A DNA stretch of 64,000 nucleotides from Burkholderiaceae bacterium (GCA_004298905.1 SCTK01000007.1:62001-126000); one strand, 5' to 3'. Counted from the stretch's first letter, positions 18,873 through 32,093 are shown. Notes: a model not told the origin generated them from the sequence alone. Translations and numbers: made by a program.

Positions 18873-19973
18873 ATGGCAACACCGTCTTCCTCCCTGATTC
18901 CCGTTACCATCCTCACCGGCTTTCTCGGCAGCGGTAAAACCACCTTGCTCAATCGCATTTTGCAGGAGCAGCACGGGCACAAAATCGCCGTGATCGAGAA
19001 TGAATTCGGCGAAGAGGGCATCGACAACGACCTGCTGCTGCAGGAGCGCGGCGAACAGATTGTCGAGATGAACAATGGCTGCATCTGCTGCACCGTGCGT
19101 GGCGATCTGGTGCGGATTCTGGGTGAACTGCGTGACAAGCGCACGGCCGGCACGCTGAATTTCGAGCGAGTGATCATCGAAACCACCGGGGTTGCCAAGC
19201 CCGGGCCGGTGGCGCAGACGTTTTTCATGGACGAGGATATTTCCAAAGCTTTTATCCTCGATGCCATTCTCACGGTGGTCGATGCCAAGCATGGCCAGCA
19301 GCAACTCGATGCGCAGGAAGAGGCGCGCGAGCAGGTGGGATTTGCCGACCGCATCCTGCTGTCGAAAACCGATCTGGTGTCGGATGAAGAGCAAGCCGAA
19401 CTGCGCCATCGCCTGTTGCACATGAACCCGCGCGCGCCGATCAGGCCGGTGCACTTTGGCGACACGCCGGTGCAGGAAATTCTCGACATTCGTGGCTTCA
19501 ACCTGAATGCGGTTCTCGATATTGATCCAGAATTTCTCCACGATGAAGAACATGCGCATGGCCACGCACATGCGCACACCCATGAGCACGGTCCGCATTG
19601 CGATCATGACCATGGCGACCACGTGCATGACGAACATTGTGGCCACGATCACGCCCACCATCATCATGTGGACGACATCCAATCCTTCGTGTTTCTATCC
19701 GATAAACCTTTCGACGCCATGCGGCTGGAAGAATTCATGGGCGGCTTGACGCAGGTTTACGGGCAGGACATGCTGCGGTATAAAGGTATCCTGTATTTGA
19801 AGGGCAACCCCCGGCGCCTGATTTTTCAGGGCGTGCACATGATGATGGGTGCCGATCTGGGCCGCCCTTGGGCTGCAAGTGAAAAACGATGCAGTAAAAT
19901 GGTATTCATCGGGCGCAAGCTGCCCCAGGATATTTTCTTGAAGGGTTTGCAAAACTGTTTGGCGAAAAAATAG
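18873..19973 (+). CDS. CobW/COG0523-family GTPase, putative zinc metallochaperone
   Basis: G3E-family GTPase. P-loop GFLGSGKTT at residues 16-24, metal-binding CICC at 70-73 (the CxCC motif of COG0523) and a GTP-base motif SKTDLV near 165. A strongly His-rich segment at about 226-268 alternates His with Ala, Asp and Gly and is typical of zinc-binding members (ZigA/YjiA/YciC type). The C-terminal CobW domain ends near residue 360. The gene sits 60 nt before a dksA-type gene. cobW next to a cysteine-poor dksA is known from zinc-starvation loci, but no clear Zur operator was seen upstream. Confidence 0.9.
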   Translation: MATPSSSLIPVTILTGFLGSGKTTLLNRILQEQHGHKIAVIENEFGEEGIDNDLLLQERGEQIVEMNNGCICCTVRGDLVRILGELRDKRTAGTLNFERVIIETTGVAKPGPVAQTFFMDEDISKAFILDAILTVVDAKHGQQQLDAQEEAREQVGFADRILLSKTDLVSDEEQAELRHRLLHMNPRAPIRPVHFGDTPVQEILDIRGFNLNAVLDIDPEFLHDEEHAHGHAHAHTHEHGPHCDHDHGDHVHDEHCGHDHAHHHHVDDIQSFVFLSDKPFDAMRLEEFMGGLTQVYGQDMLRYKGILYLKGNPRRLIFQGVHMMMGADLGRPWAASEKRCSKMVFIGRKLPQDIFLKGLQNCLAKK

Positions 19974-20033
19974 ACGGAACAACTCCACCCCAAGGGCCAG
20001 CATAGGCTCCACAATAATGACGGAAGAGACATT

Positions 20034-20942
20034 ATGGCAACGGCAAAACCATCGACTAAAACGAGTAAGAGTAGTGCAGTGGGCAAGGCAGTCTCCAAAA
20101 AACCTGCAGGCAAGGTAACCGCCAAGGCCGCTCCGAAAAAGGCGGTCAAGGCCACTGCAAGCATGGTCAAGAGCAAAGTCTCCGCCAAGCCAGGCGCGAA
20201 AACCAGCAAGCCCACGGGCAAGACGAATGCGAAATCCGCTGCCAAACCCGCAACCAAAACCGCCGGCAAAACGATGAGCAAGGCACCCGCGAAAGCGCCG
20301 GGCAAAGCCACCAAAACGGCGGTCAAGCCCGCGACGAAAACGGTGGCTAAGCCGGTCACCAAACCTGCCGTTAATAGCACCAATGCGACCAAAACCACGC
20401 CCGCAAGTCCCAAGGGCAGTAGTTCGAAGTCAGTCAGTAAACCCTCAGTAAAAGAAAGCAGTCCCGTGAAGAACCAGGTAGTTGCCACGCCGAGTAAATC
20501 GAGCTACAAACCCTCCACCACCATTCTCGCCGCTGGTCTGATCAGCGAAGCGCAATTGCTGAAGATGGGCGACAAGGATTACATGAATGAGGCGCAAACC
20601 GCTTTCTTTCTCTATCGCTTGCAGCAGATGGAAGCCGAGTTGCGCCAGAACGCTGGCGAGACCACCGAGCATCTGCGCGAAACCGCCATCGTGCCCGATC
20701 CGGCCGATCGCGCGACCATCGAGGAAGAGCATGCGCTGGAATTACGCACGCGCGACCGCGAGCGCAAATTGCTGAAAAAAGTACAGCAAGCGATTGCGCG
20801 TATCGAAGCGGGCGAATATGGTTATTGTGAAGAGACGGGCGAGCCGATCGGCATACCCCGCCTGTTGGCGCGTCCGACCGCAACCTTGTCGCTGGAAGCG
20901 CAACAACGGCGCGAGTTGAAGCAGAAAATGTACGGGGATTGA
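20034..20942 (+). CDS. dksA: DksA-family RNA polymerase-binding factor with histone-H1-like N-terminal extension
   Basis: The last 140 residues are a DksA: coiled coil with the tip Asp pair region (ETAIVPDPADRATIEEEHALELRTRDRE) and a C-terminal GEYGYCEETGEPIGIPRLLARPTA. DksA binds the RNA polymerase secondary channel and works with ppGpp. Two oddities. First, residues 1-160 are a low-complexity Lys/Ala/Pro/Thr tail (repeats such as AKPATKTAGK) like bacterial histone-H1 proteins. Second, only one of the four zinc-finger cysteines remains (CEET instead of CxxC, and Ser/Ala in the second pair). Such fingers occur in other betaproteobacterial DksA proteins and in Pseudomonas DksA2. 302 aa versus about 150 for E. 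coli DksA. Confidence 0.9.
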   Translation: MATAKPSTKTSKSSAVGKAVSKKPAGKVTAKAAPKKAVKATASMVKSKVSAKPGAKTSKPTGKTNAKSAAKPATKTAGKTMSKAPAKAPGKATKTAVKPATKTVAKPVTKPAVNSTNATKTTPASPKGSSSKSVSKPSVKESSPVKNQVVATPSKSSYKPSTTILAAGLISEAQLLKMGDKDYMNEAQTAFFLYRLQQMEAELRQNAGETTEHLRETAIVPDPADRATIEEEHALELRTRDRERKLLKKVQQAIARIEAGEYGYCEETGEPIGIPRLLARPTATLSLEAQQRRELKQKMYGD

Positions 20943-20981
20943 TCTTGCGCACGGCTTGCGCCGTATCAAGAGGTGCAGCAT

Positions 20982-21015
20982 AAAAAATGCAGCGGCGGAG
21001 ATGCTGCGCTTTTTT
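20982..21015 (+). terminator. Putative terminator after dksA
   Basis: A6 tract, GCAGC, 9-nt loop, GCTGC, then T6. The stem is short but the A and T tracts extend it, so it may act in both directions. Confidence 0.55.
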
Positions 21016-21103
21016 CATCGGCGCGGTTGGCGGCACGGGCAGCGTGATACACTGGCCGGGCATTTCATGCATTCTGTAACCTTTGGTTTTTTGGGGGAGT
21101 TCC

Positions 21104-22627
21104 GTGGTTTTTTCCTCGATCTTTGGCAAGAAGGAGCCAGACGACAAGGACAAGAAAAGTCGCGCCAAACCCGAGCAGACAGTTATTAAGCCGCGCTCGG
21201 CAGGGTCGGCCGGTTCGGCCGAGGCCGCTGTGCAAACCAAGCCACGCGACGATGCCGCCCACCGCGAATTGGCCAAGGCCACGGCTAAAAAGATCGACCA
21301 AATCGAGTCCGAGATGTCACTCGATTTTCTGCCATCCAAAGGATCGGCAAACAAGGCTGCCGCACCCAAACCTGTTGCGCCCAAGGCGCCTGTCGCAGCC
21401 CCCAAGCCAGCCGTTCCTCCTCCGAGCCCGGGCAAGGGTGCCAAGCCTGCAACCAAAGCCAAATCCGCCACAGCACTTCGTCCCGGCGCAGATGCGCAAT
21501 CCGCCGATTCCCGTCAGGGCCCACCCACCCTGCCGCCACTGGATATGTCCAGCTCGATTATTCTGGGCAATTCCATTGGCGCAATGGCGCTGGAAATCAG
21601 CTCCTCTGATTCGGCCCCCATCATTGAAGAAGTTGCCATCCTCTATGCCAATGGTCAGGGCATTTCCGCCGCCAACGCGCTCGCGACTGCGGTACGTGAA
21701 GATGCATTGGGGGGCTCGACGGGTCAGGCCTGGATGATGTTGTTCGACTTGTACCAGTTGCTGGGCAAGAAAGACGAGTTTGAAAATCTGGCCCTCGATT
21801 TTGTCGGCAAGTTTGAAAGTTCACCGCCGGCCTGGGAAACAGATGAGGCCGATGCGCCCGTCAAGACACCCACCAGGTTATCAACCCAACCGAATGGTAC
21901 GGCCATTTTTTTTGCGCCCATTCTGGATGAATCGGTCGTCAAATCCTGGGAGCAAATCAAGAAGGCGGGTGAGCACAGCAAAGAAATCAAGGTGGATTTC
22001 TCCAACGTCAAACGGATCAACGCGGCGGGTTGTGCCTTCCTGCTCAAGGCTTTGCCCACGCTGGGGAAAAGTGGCCACACCCTGTTGATCAGTGGCATGA
22101 ATCAATTGGCCGCAGTGTTGGAGGCAAACATCCAGCCCGGCCGCCGTGATCCCTCGGACGCCCCCTGGCTGCTCTTGCTGGAAGCCTATCGAGTGCTGGA
22201 CATGCAAAGCGAATTCGAAGACAGCAGCATGGATTACTGCATCACCTTTGAAGTCTCGCCCCCGGCCTGGGAAGACCGGCCGGCCTATTTGCAGCGTTCG
22301 AACGAGACCCCCGCGCCACCGCCCGAAGCCGTGCGTGAAGAAGGTCCGACAGAGGAATTTACGCTGACCGGTGAGCTGGTGGGCAAGGCTGAAATGGAGC
22401 TCTCCAAGCTAACGACGTACAGCGAATCCCGCAGCCTGGTCTCAGTCAATTGCAAGCGTCTGCGCCGCGTCGATTTTGCTGCAGGCGGCACACTGCTTAA
22501 CATGCTCGTCAGCCTGACCTCGGCGGGCAAGCGCATCGAGTTCAACCAGGTCAACCACTTGGTAGCCGCCTTGTTTGCCGTCATGGGCATCCACGAACTC
22601 GCACTGATCAACGTCAAACGCGCCTGA
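21104..22627 (+). CDS. Two-STAS-domain protein with internal duplicated module
   Basis: 507 aa from the GTG at 21104, which has GGGGGAG 5 nt upstream; the TTG at 21083 is in frame but has no such site. Residues 1-150 are a Lys/Pro/Ala-rich disordered linker. Two units follow, each with a helical segment ending EFE...FE.SPPAWE (about 209-244 and 355-391) and a STAS-like domain (about 264-345 and 419-507; VDFSNVKRINAAGCAFLLKAL in the first). STAS domains act as phospho-switch partners in regulation. Here there is no kinase next door, and the partner is unknown. Likely cytoplasmic. Confidence 0.75.
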   Translation: MVFSSIFGKKEPDDKDKKSRAKPEQTVIKPRSAGSAGSAEAAVQTKPRDDAAHRELAKATAKKIDQIESEMSLDFLPSKGSANKAAAPKPVAPKAPVAAPKPAVPPPSPGKGAKPATKAKSATALRPGADAQSADSRQGPPTLPPLDMSSSIILGNSIGAMALEISSSDSAPIIEEVAILYANGQGISAANALATAVREDALGGSTGQAWMMLFDLYQLLGKKDEFENLALDFVGKFESSPPAWETDEADAPVKTPTRLSTQPNGTAIFFAPILDESVVKSWEQIKKAGEHSKEIKVDFSNVKRINAAGCAFLLKALPTLGKSGHTLLISGMNQLAAVLEANIQPGRRDPSDAPWLLLLEAYRVLDMQSEFEDSSMDYCITFEVSPPAWEDRPAYLQRSNETPAPPPEAVREEGPTEEFTLTGELVGKAEMELSKLTTYSESRSLVSVNCKRLRRVDFAAGGTLLNMLVSLTSAGKRIEFNQVNHLVAALFAVMGIHELALINVKRA

Positions 22628-22689
22628 TACTTCTTGTGCCCGCTGTGCTATACCGGTAGCAGTTTCAACGCCGAATGCGGGGGACTGTG

Positions 22690-22992
22690 ATGTTTTTCGG
22701 TAAGCCTTGGGGTGAATGGGTAGTGGACTATGCTCAAAGCCATCAACATCCGGTCAATCGCTTCTGCCATACGATCGGCATTCCGCTGGTGGCGTTTTCC
22801 GTGTTGCTATGGTTGGCCACACCTCTTGTCAGTGGTATGTGGCCGTACGCGCTTGGCCTTTTTATCGTCGGCTGGGTTTTTCAATTCCTCGGCCACTGGT
22901 TTGAAGGCAAGCCGCCGGAATTCTTCCACGATTGGCGCTATCTGTTTGTGGGCTTGCGTTGGTGGTGGATGAAGATACGCGGTCAAGTCTGA
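22690..22992 (+). CDS. Mpo1-like (DUF962) small membrane protein
   Basis: 100 aa from the ATG at 22690, preceded by GGGGGA; an ATG 15 nt upstream is also in frame but overlaps that site. Two hydrophobic segments (about 30-48 and 50-70) separate conserved histidines H20, H27, H69 and H80 ([31 protein letters not shown]). This matches the DUF962 family, whose yeast member Mpo1 is an Fe(II)-dependent dioxygenase in alpha-oxidation of 2-hydroxy fatty acids. Function in bacteria is not established. Its 3' end overlaps the convergent hemE by 10 nt. Confidence 0.8.
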   Translation: MFFGKPWGEWVVDYAQSHQHPVNRFCHTIGIPLVAFSVLLWLATPLVSGMWPYALGLFIVGWVFQFLGHWFEGKPPEFFHDWRYLFVGLRWWWMKIRGQV

Positions 22993-24056
22993 GCGCGTTG
23001 CATGCGGCTGTGCGTATGCACAGCTTCAACTAGTGCGGATACGTGTTCCGGCGGCGTGAATTGCGAAATGCCGTGGCCCAGGTTGAACACATGGCCGCTG
23101 CCTGCCGCTGGCGTGCCAAAGCTGTCGAGCGTGCGTTTGACCTCTTTTTCGATCGCTGCCGGACTGGCAAACAAACTCATCGGATCGAGGTTGCCTTGCA
23201 GCGCGCAGCGCGCGCCGACACGGGCCCGCGCCTGACCGAGATTGACCGTCCAATCCACGCCGATGGCATCGCAACCGATATCGGCAATCTGCTCCAGCCA
23301 CAGGCCGCCGCCCTTGGTGAAAACGATGTTGGGAATGCGCTGACCGTCATGCTCCCGCTTGAGTTGCTGCATGACCTGTTGCATATAGGCCAGCGAGAAT
23401 TTCTGATACGCGCCATCGGCGAGTGCGCCACCCCATGAATCAAAGATCATCACCGCTTGCGCACCGGCTTCGATCTGGGCATTGAGATAGTTCGCCACCG
23501 CCTGCGCGTTGATGGCGAGAATCCGGTGCAGCAAGTCGGGACGATCGTAGAGCATCGTTTTCACGGTGCGGAAATCGTCCGAGCCACCACCTTCGACCAT
23601 GTAGCAGGCCAGCGTCCACGGGCTGCCGGAAAAACCGATCAGCGGCACGCGGCCATCCAACGCGCCGCGGATCGTGCGCACGGCATCCATCACGTAGCGC
23701 AATTCAACATTGGGATCAGGCACGGCGAGTTGGGCGACATCGGCTTCAGTGCGCAGCGGGCGCTCGAATTTCGGCCCCTCACCCTCGGCGAAATACAGCC
23801 CCAGGCCCATTGCATCGGGAATCGTCAGGATGTCGGAGAACAGGATCGCCGCATCCAGCGCATAGCGATCAAGCGGCTGCAGCGTCACTTCGCAGGCGAG
23901 TTCCGGGTTCTTGCACAGATTCAGAAACGAACCGGCTTGCTTGCGCGTGGCGTTGTATTCAGGCAGATAGCGGCCCGCCTGGCGCATCAGCCAGACCGGC
24001 GTGTATTCAGTGGGCTGACGCAGCAGGGCGCGCAGGAAGGTATCGTTTTTCAACAT
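22983..24056 (-). CDS. hemE: Uroporphyrinogen III decarboxylase
   Basis: Cytoplasmic enzyme that removes four carboxyl groups from uroporphyrinogen III to give coproporphyrinogen III in heme synthesis. Motifs: [13 protein letters not shown] near residue 20-32, [19 protein letters not shown] mid-protein and [16 protein letters not shown] near the C-terminus. Start set at the ATG at 24056 ([12 protein letters not shown]), giving 357 aa, the family norm. It lies 2 nt downstream of the DUF599 gene and in line with the atp operon. Confidence 0.96.
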   Translation of the reverse strand: MLKNDTFLRALLRQPTEYTPVWLMRQAGRYLPEYNATRKQAGSFLNLCKNPELACEVTLQPLDRYALDAAILFSDILTIPDAMGLGLYFAEGEGPKFERPLRTEADVAQLAVPDPNVELRYVMDAVRTIRGALDGRVPLIGFSGSPWTLACYMVEGGGSDDFRTVKTMLYDRPDLLHRILAINAQAVANYLNAQIEAGAQAVMIFDSWGGALADGAYQKFSLAYMQQVMQQLKREHDGQRIPNIVFTKGGGLWLEQIADIGCDAIGVDWTVNLGQARARVGARCALQGNLDPMSLFASPAAIEKEVKRTLDSFGTPAAGSGHVFNLGHGISQFTPPEHVSALVEAVHTHSRMQRAQT

Positions 24057-24058
24057 GC

Positions 24059-24754
24059 CTATTTTTCGCGCGGGACGAGGGCGGCCACCGTGGAGGAATG
24101 GAATTCCATGAAATAGACCACGAGAGTAATCGTCACGCTGGCCAGCACAAAGAGCAGGGGGTTGATGAACCACAGCATGACTGGCAGCGCGTAATAGTAG
24201 GAGCGCAGGCCCTGAGTGAAATGTTCGCCGGCATAACCCGCTAGGTTGCCCGCGCGTTCGGCCATGTCGAGTGCAGCAGGGTCTTGCATGCGGTTCTCGT
24301 CATTGGGGAATGCGCCGATAAAAATACAGACGACGTTGAACTGCCGCACCGACCAGGTAAAGCGCAGGAAGGCATGGACAAAAATCAGCAGCATCACCAG
24401 CACTTTGATCTCCAGCAATGACTCGGTTTGTTGTTTGGCAAACGGCAGGCTGGACAGCAGATCGAGATTTTTTTCGCTGGCGCCGAGAAAGGCCAGTAGG
24501 CCGCCCATGATCAGCAGTGTGGTCGAGGAAAAAAAGGTCGCGCTTTGCATCAGGTTATGTACCAGGGACGCATCGGCAATCCGATTATCCCGCTCCAGCG
24601 TATTGCGCAACCAGAGTTTGCGGTAGGTGCGCAGCGTCGACAGCAGGCTGGCACGAGATTGTGCGCGCACATGGGCGAACCACAGATAGCCCAGCCAGCA
24701 GCCCAGCCAAAGCAGGAGGCTGAACAGATCGGCATTCGGTAGCGAGAGGCTCAT
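24059..24754 (-). CDS. DUF599 family membrane protein
   Basis: 231 aa with about four hydrophobic segments (near 8-26, 75-95, 115-135 and 190-215). The pattern [39 protein letters not shown] matches the DUF599 family. Function is unknown. It sits between a terminator after atpC and hemE, with only 2 nt to hemE, so it probably shares a transcript with hemE rather than with the ATP synthase. Confidence 0.8.
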   Translation of the reverse strand: MSLSLPNADLFSLLLWLGCWLGYLWFAHVRAQSRASLLSTLRTYRKLWLRNTLERDNRIADASLVHNLMQSATFFSSTTLLIMGGLLAFLGASEKNLDLLSSLPFAKQQTESLLEIKVLVMLLIFVHAFLRFTWSVRQFNVVCIFIGAFPNDENRMQDPAALDMAERAGNLAGYAGEHFTQGLRSYYYALPVMLWFINPLLFVLASVTITLVVYFMEFHSSTVAALVPREK

Positions 24755-24766
24755 GGTAGTGACGTG

Positions 24767-24804
24767 AAAAAAATCGGGCAGACCTTGCGGTGCTGCCCGA
24801 TTTT
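24767..24804 (-). terminator. Rho-independent terminator after atpC
   Basis: Stem ATCGGGCAG / CTGCCCGAT with an 11-nt loop, flanked by A7 on the left and TTTT on the right on the + strand. On the minus strand the T run follows the stem, ending the atp operon. It can also work in the other direction. Confidence 0.88.
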
Positions 24805-24830
24805 ACTTTACTCCGCGTCAGCGGATGGAA

Positions 24831-25247
24831 TTACTTGCGCAGCAGCTTGCGGATCGCGGCCACTTGTGCGGCCAACATCGCCAGCTCGCCTTCAAGGATG
24901 GCGATTTCGGTCTTGTCGGTGGCGGCATTGCGCGCGATTTCAGCCTGTTTCTGGGCTTCCAGCGCCTTGGCTTCGTCCAGATCCTTGCCGCGGATGGCGG
25001 TGTCGGCCAGCACGGTGACGGCATTCGGTTGTACTTCGAGAATACCGCCAGCGACGAAGACAAACTCTTCTTCCGCCTTGTCGACCAGCTTGATGCGCAC
25101 CGCGCCCGGCTTGATGCGCGAGATCAGCGGCGTGTGGCGCGGGAAAATACCGAGCTCGCCGGCTTCGCCCGGCAGCACGACAAATTCAGCCTCGCCCGAG
25201 AAAATGTTCTCTTCGGCGCTGACCACATCTACGTGAATTGTTGACAT
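24831..25247 (-). CDS. atpC: ATP synthase F1 subunit epsilon
   Basis: Rotor-stalk subunit that couples and inhibits F1. N-terminal beta-sandwich ([31 protein letters not shown], about 4-35) and a C-terminal helical hairpin (about 90-138). Start placed at the ATG at 25247 (MSTIHVDVV); 138 aa is normal. Last gene of the atp operon, 61 nt after atpD, followed by a terminator. Confidence 0.96.
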   Translation of the reverse strand: MSTIHVDVVSAEENIFSGEAEFVVLPGEAGELGIFPRHTPLISRIKPGAVRIKLVDKAEEEFVFVAGGILEVQPNAVTVLADTAIRGKDLDEAKALEAQKQAEIARNAATDKTEIAILEGELAMLAAQVAAIRKLLRK

Positions 25248-25308
25248 TGACTCTTTCCTTCCGTTGCGGCTGATTGCGCGGCAATGGTTGCCGCGCAATC
25301 AAGCGCGA

Positions 25309-26739
<1,431 letters not shown>

Positions 26740-26792
26740 CTAATTACAATTCTTTAAATAACTAAATTCTTGCGTGCTTCATTTGGTGCTGC

Positions 26793-27665
26793 TTAGCCAA
26801 TCGCCGCAGCACCACCCACAATCTCTGACAGCTCTTTGGTAATCGCGGCCTGACGGGTCTTGTTGTAGACCAGTTGCAGATCGCCGATGACCTTCTTGGC
26901 GTTGTCGGAGGCAGACTTCATCGCCACCATGCGCGCGCTTTGTTCGCTCGCCATGTTTTCCGCTACGGCCTTGTAAATCAATGCCTCGATGTAACGCTTG
27001 AGCAATTCGTCAATCACCGTCGGCGCATCCGGCTCATAAATGTAGTCCCACGAATGCGCATGCTCGTCGGGCTGCAAATGGTTGGACGGCAGCGGTAGCA
27101 ATTGCACCACGGTCGGTTCCTGCTTCATCGTGTTGATGAAATCGGCATAGACCAGATATAGCGCATCGATCTCGCCTTTTTCATAGGCCGCCAATTGCGT
27201 CAGGATTGCACCGAGCAGTTTTTCCAGCTGCGGCTTGTCGCCTAGATGCGTCGCGCTCGACACCACGTTGGCGCCTAGGCGATGGAAAAATCCCAGGCCC
27301 TTGTTGCCGATGGCCGTGACGCTAACCTTGGCCCCTGCCGCTTGCAACTCTTTGTACTTGTTCAGTGCTACGCGCAGGGAGTTGGTGTTCAAGCCACCGC
27401 ACAGACCTTTGTCGGTCGTCACCACAATCATGCCGGCGGCCCTGACCTGCTCGCGCGTGGCCAGATACGGTGGCACATATTCGGGATTCGCATGCGCCAG
27501 GTTGATGGCGATATGACGAATCTTCTCGGCGTAGGGACGCGCCGCGCGCATGCGATCCTGCGCCTTGCGCATTTTCGATGCGGCGACCATTTCCATCGCC
27601 TTGGTGATCTTGCGCGTGTTTTGCACGCTCTTGATCTTGGTACGTATTTCCTTGCCGCTAGCCAT
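26793..27665 (-). CDS. atpG: ATP synthase F1 subunit gamma
   Basis: Central shaft of F1. N-terminal coiled coil starts [36 protein letters not shown], and the C-terminal helix ends [20 protein letters not shown], the conserved termini of the family. 290 aa, normal length. In operon order between atpA and atpD. Confidence 0.98.
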   Translation of the reverse strand: MASGKEIRTKIKSVQNTRKITKAMEMVAASKMRKAQDRMRAARPYAEKIRHIAINLAHANPEYVPPYLATREQVRAAGMIVVTTDKGLCGGLNTNSLRVALNKYKELQAAGAKVSVTAIGNKGLGFFHRLGANVVSSATHLGDKPQLEKLLGAILTQLAAYEKGEIDALYLVYADFINTMKQEPTVVQLLPLPSNHLQPDEHAHSWDYIYEPDAPTVIDELLKRYIEALIYKAVAENMASEQSARMVAMKSASDNAKKVIGDLQLVYNKTRQAAITKELSEIVGGAAAIG

Positions 27666-27706
27666 TGCTGCTCTCCGAACTGTTCTCGATGATTCCGTCG
27701 ATCAGA

Positions 27707-29254
<1,548 letters not shown>

Positions 29255-29287
29255 TTTTTCCTCGCAATACTTTTTAAGCCGTCACTA

Positions 29288-29821
29288 TTAAGCGGTCAGG
29301 GCCGTAGCCATGCGCTGCAAATTTTCACGAACCGAGCTGTCCAGCACCTGGTCGCCCACAACCACACGTACACCACCGATCAAGCCTGCATCGACTTTTA
29401 CTTGAGGCTTGAGCTTGACCTTGAATTTCTTTTCCAGCGCCGTCACCAGATCGGACACCTGTGCATCGGTGAGCGCAAACGCGCTTTCAATAAACGCATC
29501 GGCAGTGCCTTGATGGGCGTTTTTCAGCTGGGCGAACTGCGCGGCAACTTCCGGCAACAACACCAGACGACCGTTTTCGATCAGCAGACGCACAAAATTG
29601 CTGGCCTCGGCACTGAGCTTGTCGCCCACCGCCGCCGCAAACACGTCATACACCTGGGCATCGGACAGTTTCGGGTTGGCGATCACCGCACGCATATCGG
29701 CGTTACCCGCAACGGCAGCCATTTTTTCCATCAACGCGGACCAGGCCGCCAGATCGCCAGCCTTGGCAACGCCAAACGCGGCTTCGGCGTAAGGGCGGGC
29801 GACGGTAGAGAGTTCAGCCAT
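29288..29821 (-). CDS. atpH: ATP synthase F1 subunit delta
   Basis: Peripheral stalk subunit tying F1 to the b dimer. N-terminal helical domain (TVARPYAEAAFGVAKAGDLAAW) and the conserved C-terminal stretch VDAGLIGGVRVVVGDQVLDSSVRENLQRM. 177 aa, family-typical. Confidence 0.96.
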   Translation of the reverse strand: MAELSTVARPYAEAAFGVAKAGDLAAWSALMEKMAAVAGNADMRAVIANPKLSDAQVYDVFAAAVGDKLSAEASNFVRLLIENGRLVLLPEVAAQFAQLKNAHQGTADAFIESAFALTDAQVSDLVTALEKKFKVKLKPQVKVDAGLIGGVRVVVGDQVLDSSVRENLQRMATALTA

Positions 29822-29833
29822 GGTGCTTCCTGC

Positions 29834-30304
29834 TTACAGACGGGTTTTCAACTGCGCGAGCAGATCGGCATGCACCTGAGCGTTGACCTCTTTTTTGAGG
29901 ATCTGCTCGGCGCCCGACACTGCCAGTGCGGCCACTTGATCGCGCAACGAGTCTTTGACGCGTTGCAGTTCGTTGTCGATTTCCGCTTTCGCAGCCACCA
30001 TCAAACGAGCGCCTTCGGCCTTGGCGGCCACCTTGGCTTCGTCAACGATCGCTTGTGCGCGCTTTTCGGTGTCGGCAACGATTTGCTGCGCCTTGGTACG
30101 GGCTTCGGCTTCCAGCGCACTGATGCGCTTCTTGGCTTCGTCCAGGCTCTTGTTGCCTTGATCGGCCGCGGCCAGACCATCGGCAATTTTCTTGCGACGC
30201 TCGTCCAGCGCAGCGATCAGCGGCGGCCAGACAAATTTCATCGTAAACAGCGCGAGGGCGAAAAACACCAGGCACTGGATGATAAAAGTTGAATTCAAAT
30301 TCAC
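29834..30304 (-). CDS. atpF: ATP synthase Fo subunit b
   Basis: Peripheral stalk subunit. An N-terminal membrane helix ([26 protein letters not shown]) is followed by a long charged helix rich in Ala, Lys and Glu (about 30-150) for dimerisation and delta binding. 156 aa, same size as E. coli AtpF. Confidence 0.97.
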   Translation of the reverse strand: MNLNSTFIIQCLVFFALALFTMKFVWPPLIAALDERRKKIADGLAAADQGNKSLDEAKKRISALEAEARTKAQQIVADTEKRAQAIVDEAKVAAKAEGARLMVAAKAEIDNELQRVKDSLRDQVAALAVSGAEQILKKEVNAQVHADLLAQLKTRL

Positions 30305-30390
30305 GGCACTATCCCTTCAACGGAATCAATCCCGCTGACCGCACGCGGAAACTGCGCGGTCCAGCGGTATCAGCACAACAGCAGCAGGGA

Positions 30391-30675
<285 letters not shown>

Positions 30676-30729
30676 TCAGCACTCTGTATTAGCCGACTAG
30701 GCGCGACAAAACCCGCGCCAAGTCGCTGG

Positions 30730-31587
30730 TTAATGCCCTTCATGCGCCTGGCCGATATACACCAGCGTCAGCATCATGAAAATGAATGCCTGCAAAATCA
30801 CAATCAGAATGTGGAAGATCGCCCACAACAGGCCGGCAACAAAATGCGCGCCCCACAAGGCCGGCATGCTCGTCGCGCCCAGCAAGGCGATCAGCATGAA
30901 CAGCAACTCACCCGCATACATATTGCCGAACAACCGCATGCCCAGCGAAACGAATTTGGCGGCGTACTCAATCAAGTTGATCGCCAGGTTGAACGGCGCC
31001 AGCACGAGTTTGTCGCCGAAGGGCGCGGCAATCAGCTCATGTGCGAAACCGCCGATACCCTTGACCTTGATGCCGTAATACAGCATCAACAGCAGCACAC
31101 CAAAGGACATGCCCAGCGTGCCATTCAGGTCGGCCGTCGGCACGATGCGGTGGTTGTGCAAGTGGAGCAATTCATCCAGCCCGGTGAAGGCAAAGAATTT
31201 GTGCGGCAGATCGACCGGCAGGAAATCGAGCGAGTTCATCAGCAACACCCAGATGAAGACGGTCAGCGCCAGCGGGGCAATGAAGGTACGGTCACCGTGG
31301 ACAATCGACTTGGATTGGTCTTCGACCATTTCGACGACCATTTCGACCAGGGCTTGGAAACGGGTCGGGACGCCAGAAGAGGCGCGGCGTGCGGCCAGAC
31401 CGAGGATCAGCAGGGTGACCAGACCCATCGCCACCGACCAGAACAGGGTATCCAGGTTGAACACGCTGAAATCAACGATGAACTTCTGCGGCGCCGTCGA
31501 CAGGTGGTGCAAATGGTGAACAATGTATTCGGACGCATTGGGTGCGTGCTCGGCGACATGTTCGGCAACTTGAGTTTCTGCGGACAT
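30730..31587 (-). CDS. atpB: ATP synthase Fo subunit a
   Basis: Membrane stator with the proton half-channels. 285 aa with five to six helices. The essential arginine is in [17 protein letters not shown], and the last helix holds the conserved Gln/His-type residues ([22 protein letters not shown]). Starts 3 nt after atpI. Confidence 0.97.
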   Translation of the reverse strand: MSAETQVAEHVAEHAPNASEYIVHHLHHLSTAPQKFIVDFSVFNLDTLFWSVAMGLVTLLILGLAARRASSGVPTRFQALVEMVVEMVEDQSKSIVHGDRTFIAPLALTVFIWVLLMNSLDFLPVDLPHKFFAFTGLDELLHLHNHRIVPTADLNGTLGMSFGVLLLMLYYGIKVKGIGGFAHELIAAPFGDKLVLAPFNLAINLIEYAAKFVSLGMRLFGNMYAGELLFMLIALLGATSMPALWGAHFVAGLLWAIFHILIVILQAFIFMMLTLVYIGQAHEGH

Positions 31588-31590
31588 AAT

Positions 31591-31959
31591 TTACTTCAAC
31601 CAAAACAAGGTTAAAAAATAACTCTTCAGCACCACGACCAATCCCAGCAGAAAGGGCCACCAGACCAGATCGCGATACCCTTTGACGACCAGAACCATCA
31701 ACAGGATGGTCGCGCCAATTTTCAAAAACTCACCGACAAAGAAAAACATCGGATTTGGCGTGCGCCTCAAGACCTTGTCGATCCACAGGCGGACGGCAAA
31801 CAACGCATTCGGTACCAGGGCGCAGGCCGCCCCGAACAGCAGGGACCAAGCCGCAGCAAACCCTCGCCCCGTCAATCCCCCCCACAGCGCAAGCAGCAAG
31901 GTGGCGGTGGCGGCAAGCGCCCATTGCAACAACACGACTTTTCCCAACGAAATTCTCAT
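31591..31959 (-). CDS. atpI: ATP synthase assembly protein AtpI
   Basis: Small hydrophobic protein encoded first in the operon, thought to help c-ring assembly and perhaps Mg2+ supply. Four membrane segments are visible. Start set at the ATG at 31959 (MRISLGKVVLLQWAL), giving 122 aa, close to E. coli AtpI. A TTG at 32025 would add 22 residues and has a weak GAAGGG upstream; neither start has a good ribosome site, so the choice is uncertain. Confidence 0.82.
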   Translation of the reverse strand: MRISLGKVVLLQWALAATATLLLALWGGLTGRGFAAAWSLLFGAACALVPNALFAVRLWIDKVLRRTPNPMFFFVGEFLKIGATILLMVLVVKGYRDLVWWPFLLGLVVVLKSYFLTLFWLK

Positions 31960-32093
31960 CGTGCGCGCAACCAGCCATTCGGGAATTGATACGGAACCAC
32001 TTGAAAAACCCGCCTGGGCAGACAATCACGGCGCACCCTTCTAGGGCAAATTCGGGCCGTTTGCCATCGCGAGGCTTCTCAGCAAAGCCACTC

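Noticed and set aside
19549-19680. His-rich repeat in the CobW gene considered as a DNA repeat or CRISPR-like array
   Set aside because: The repeats are in-frame His codons alternating with Ala, Asp and Gly, a metal-binding tract, with no constant spacer length.
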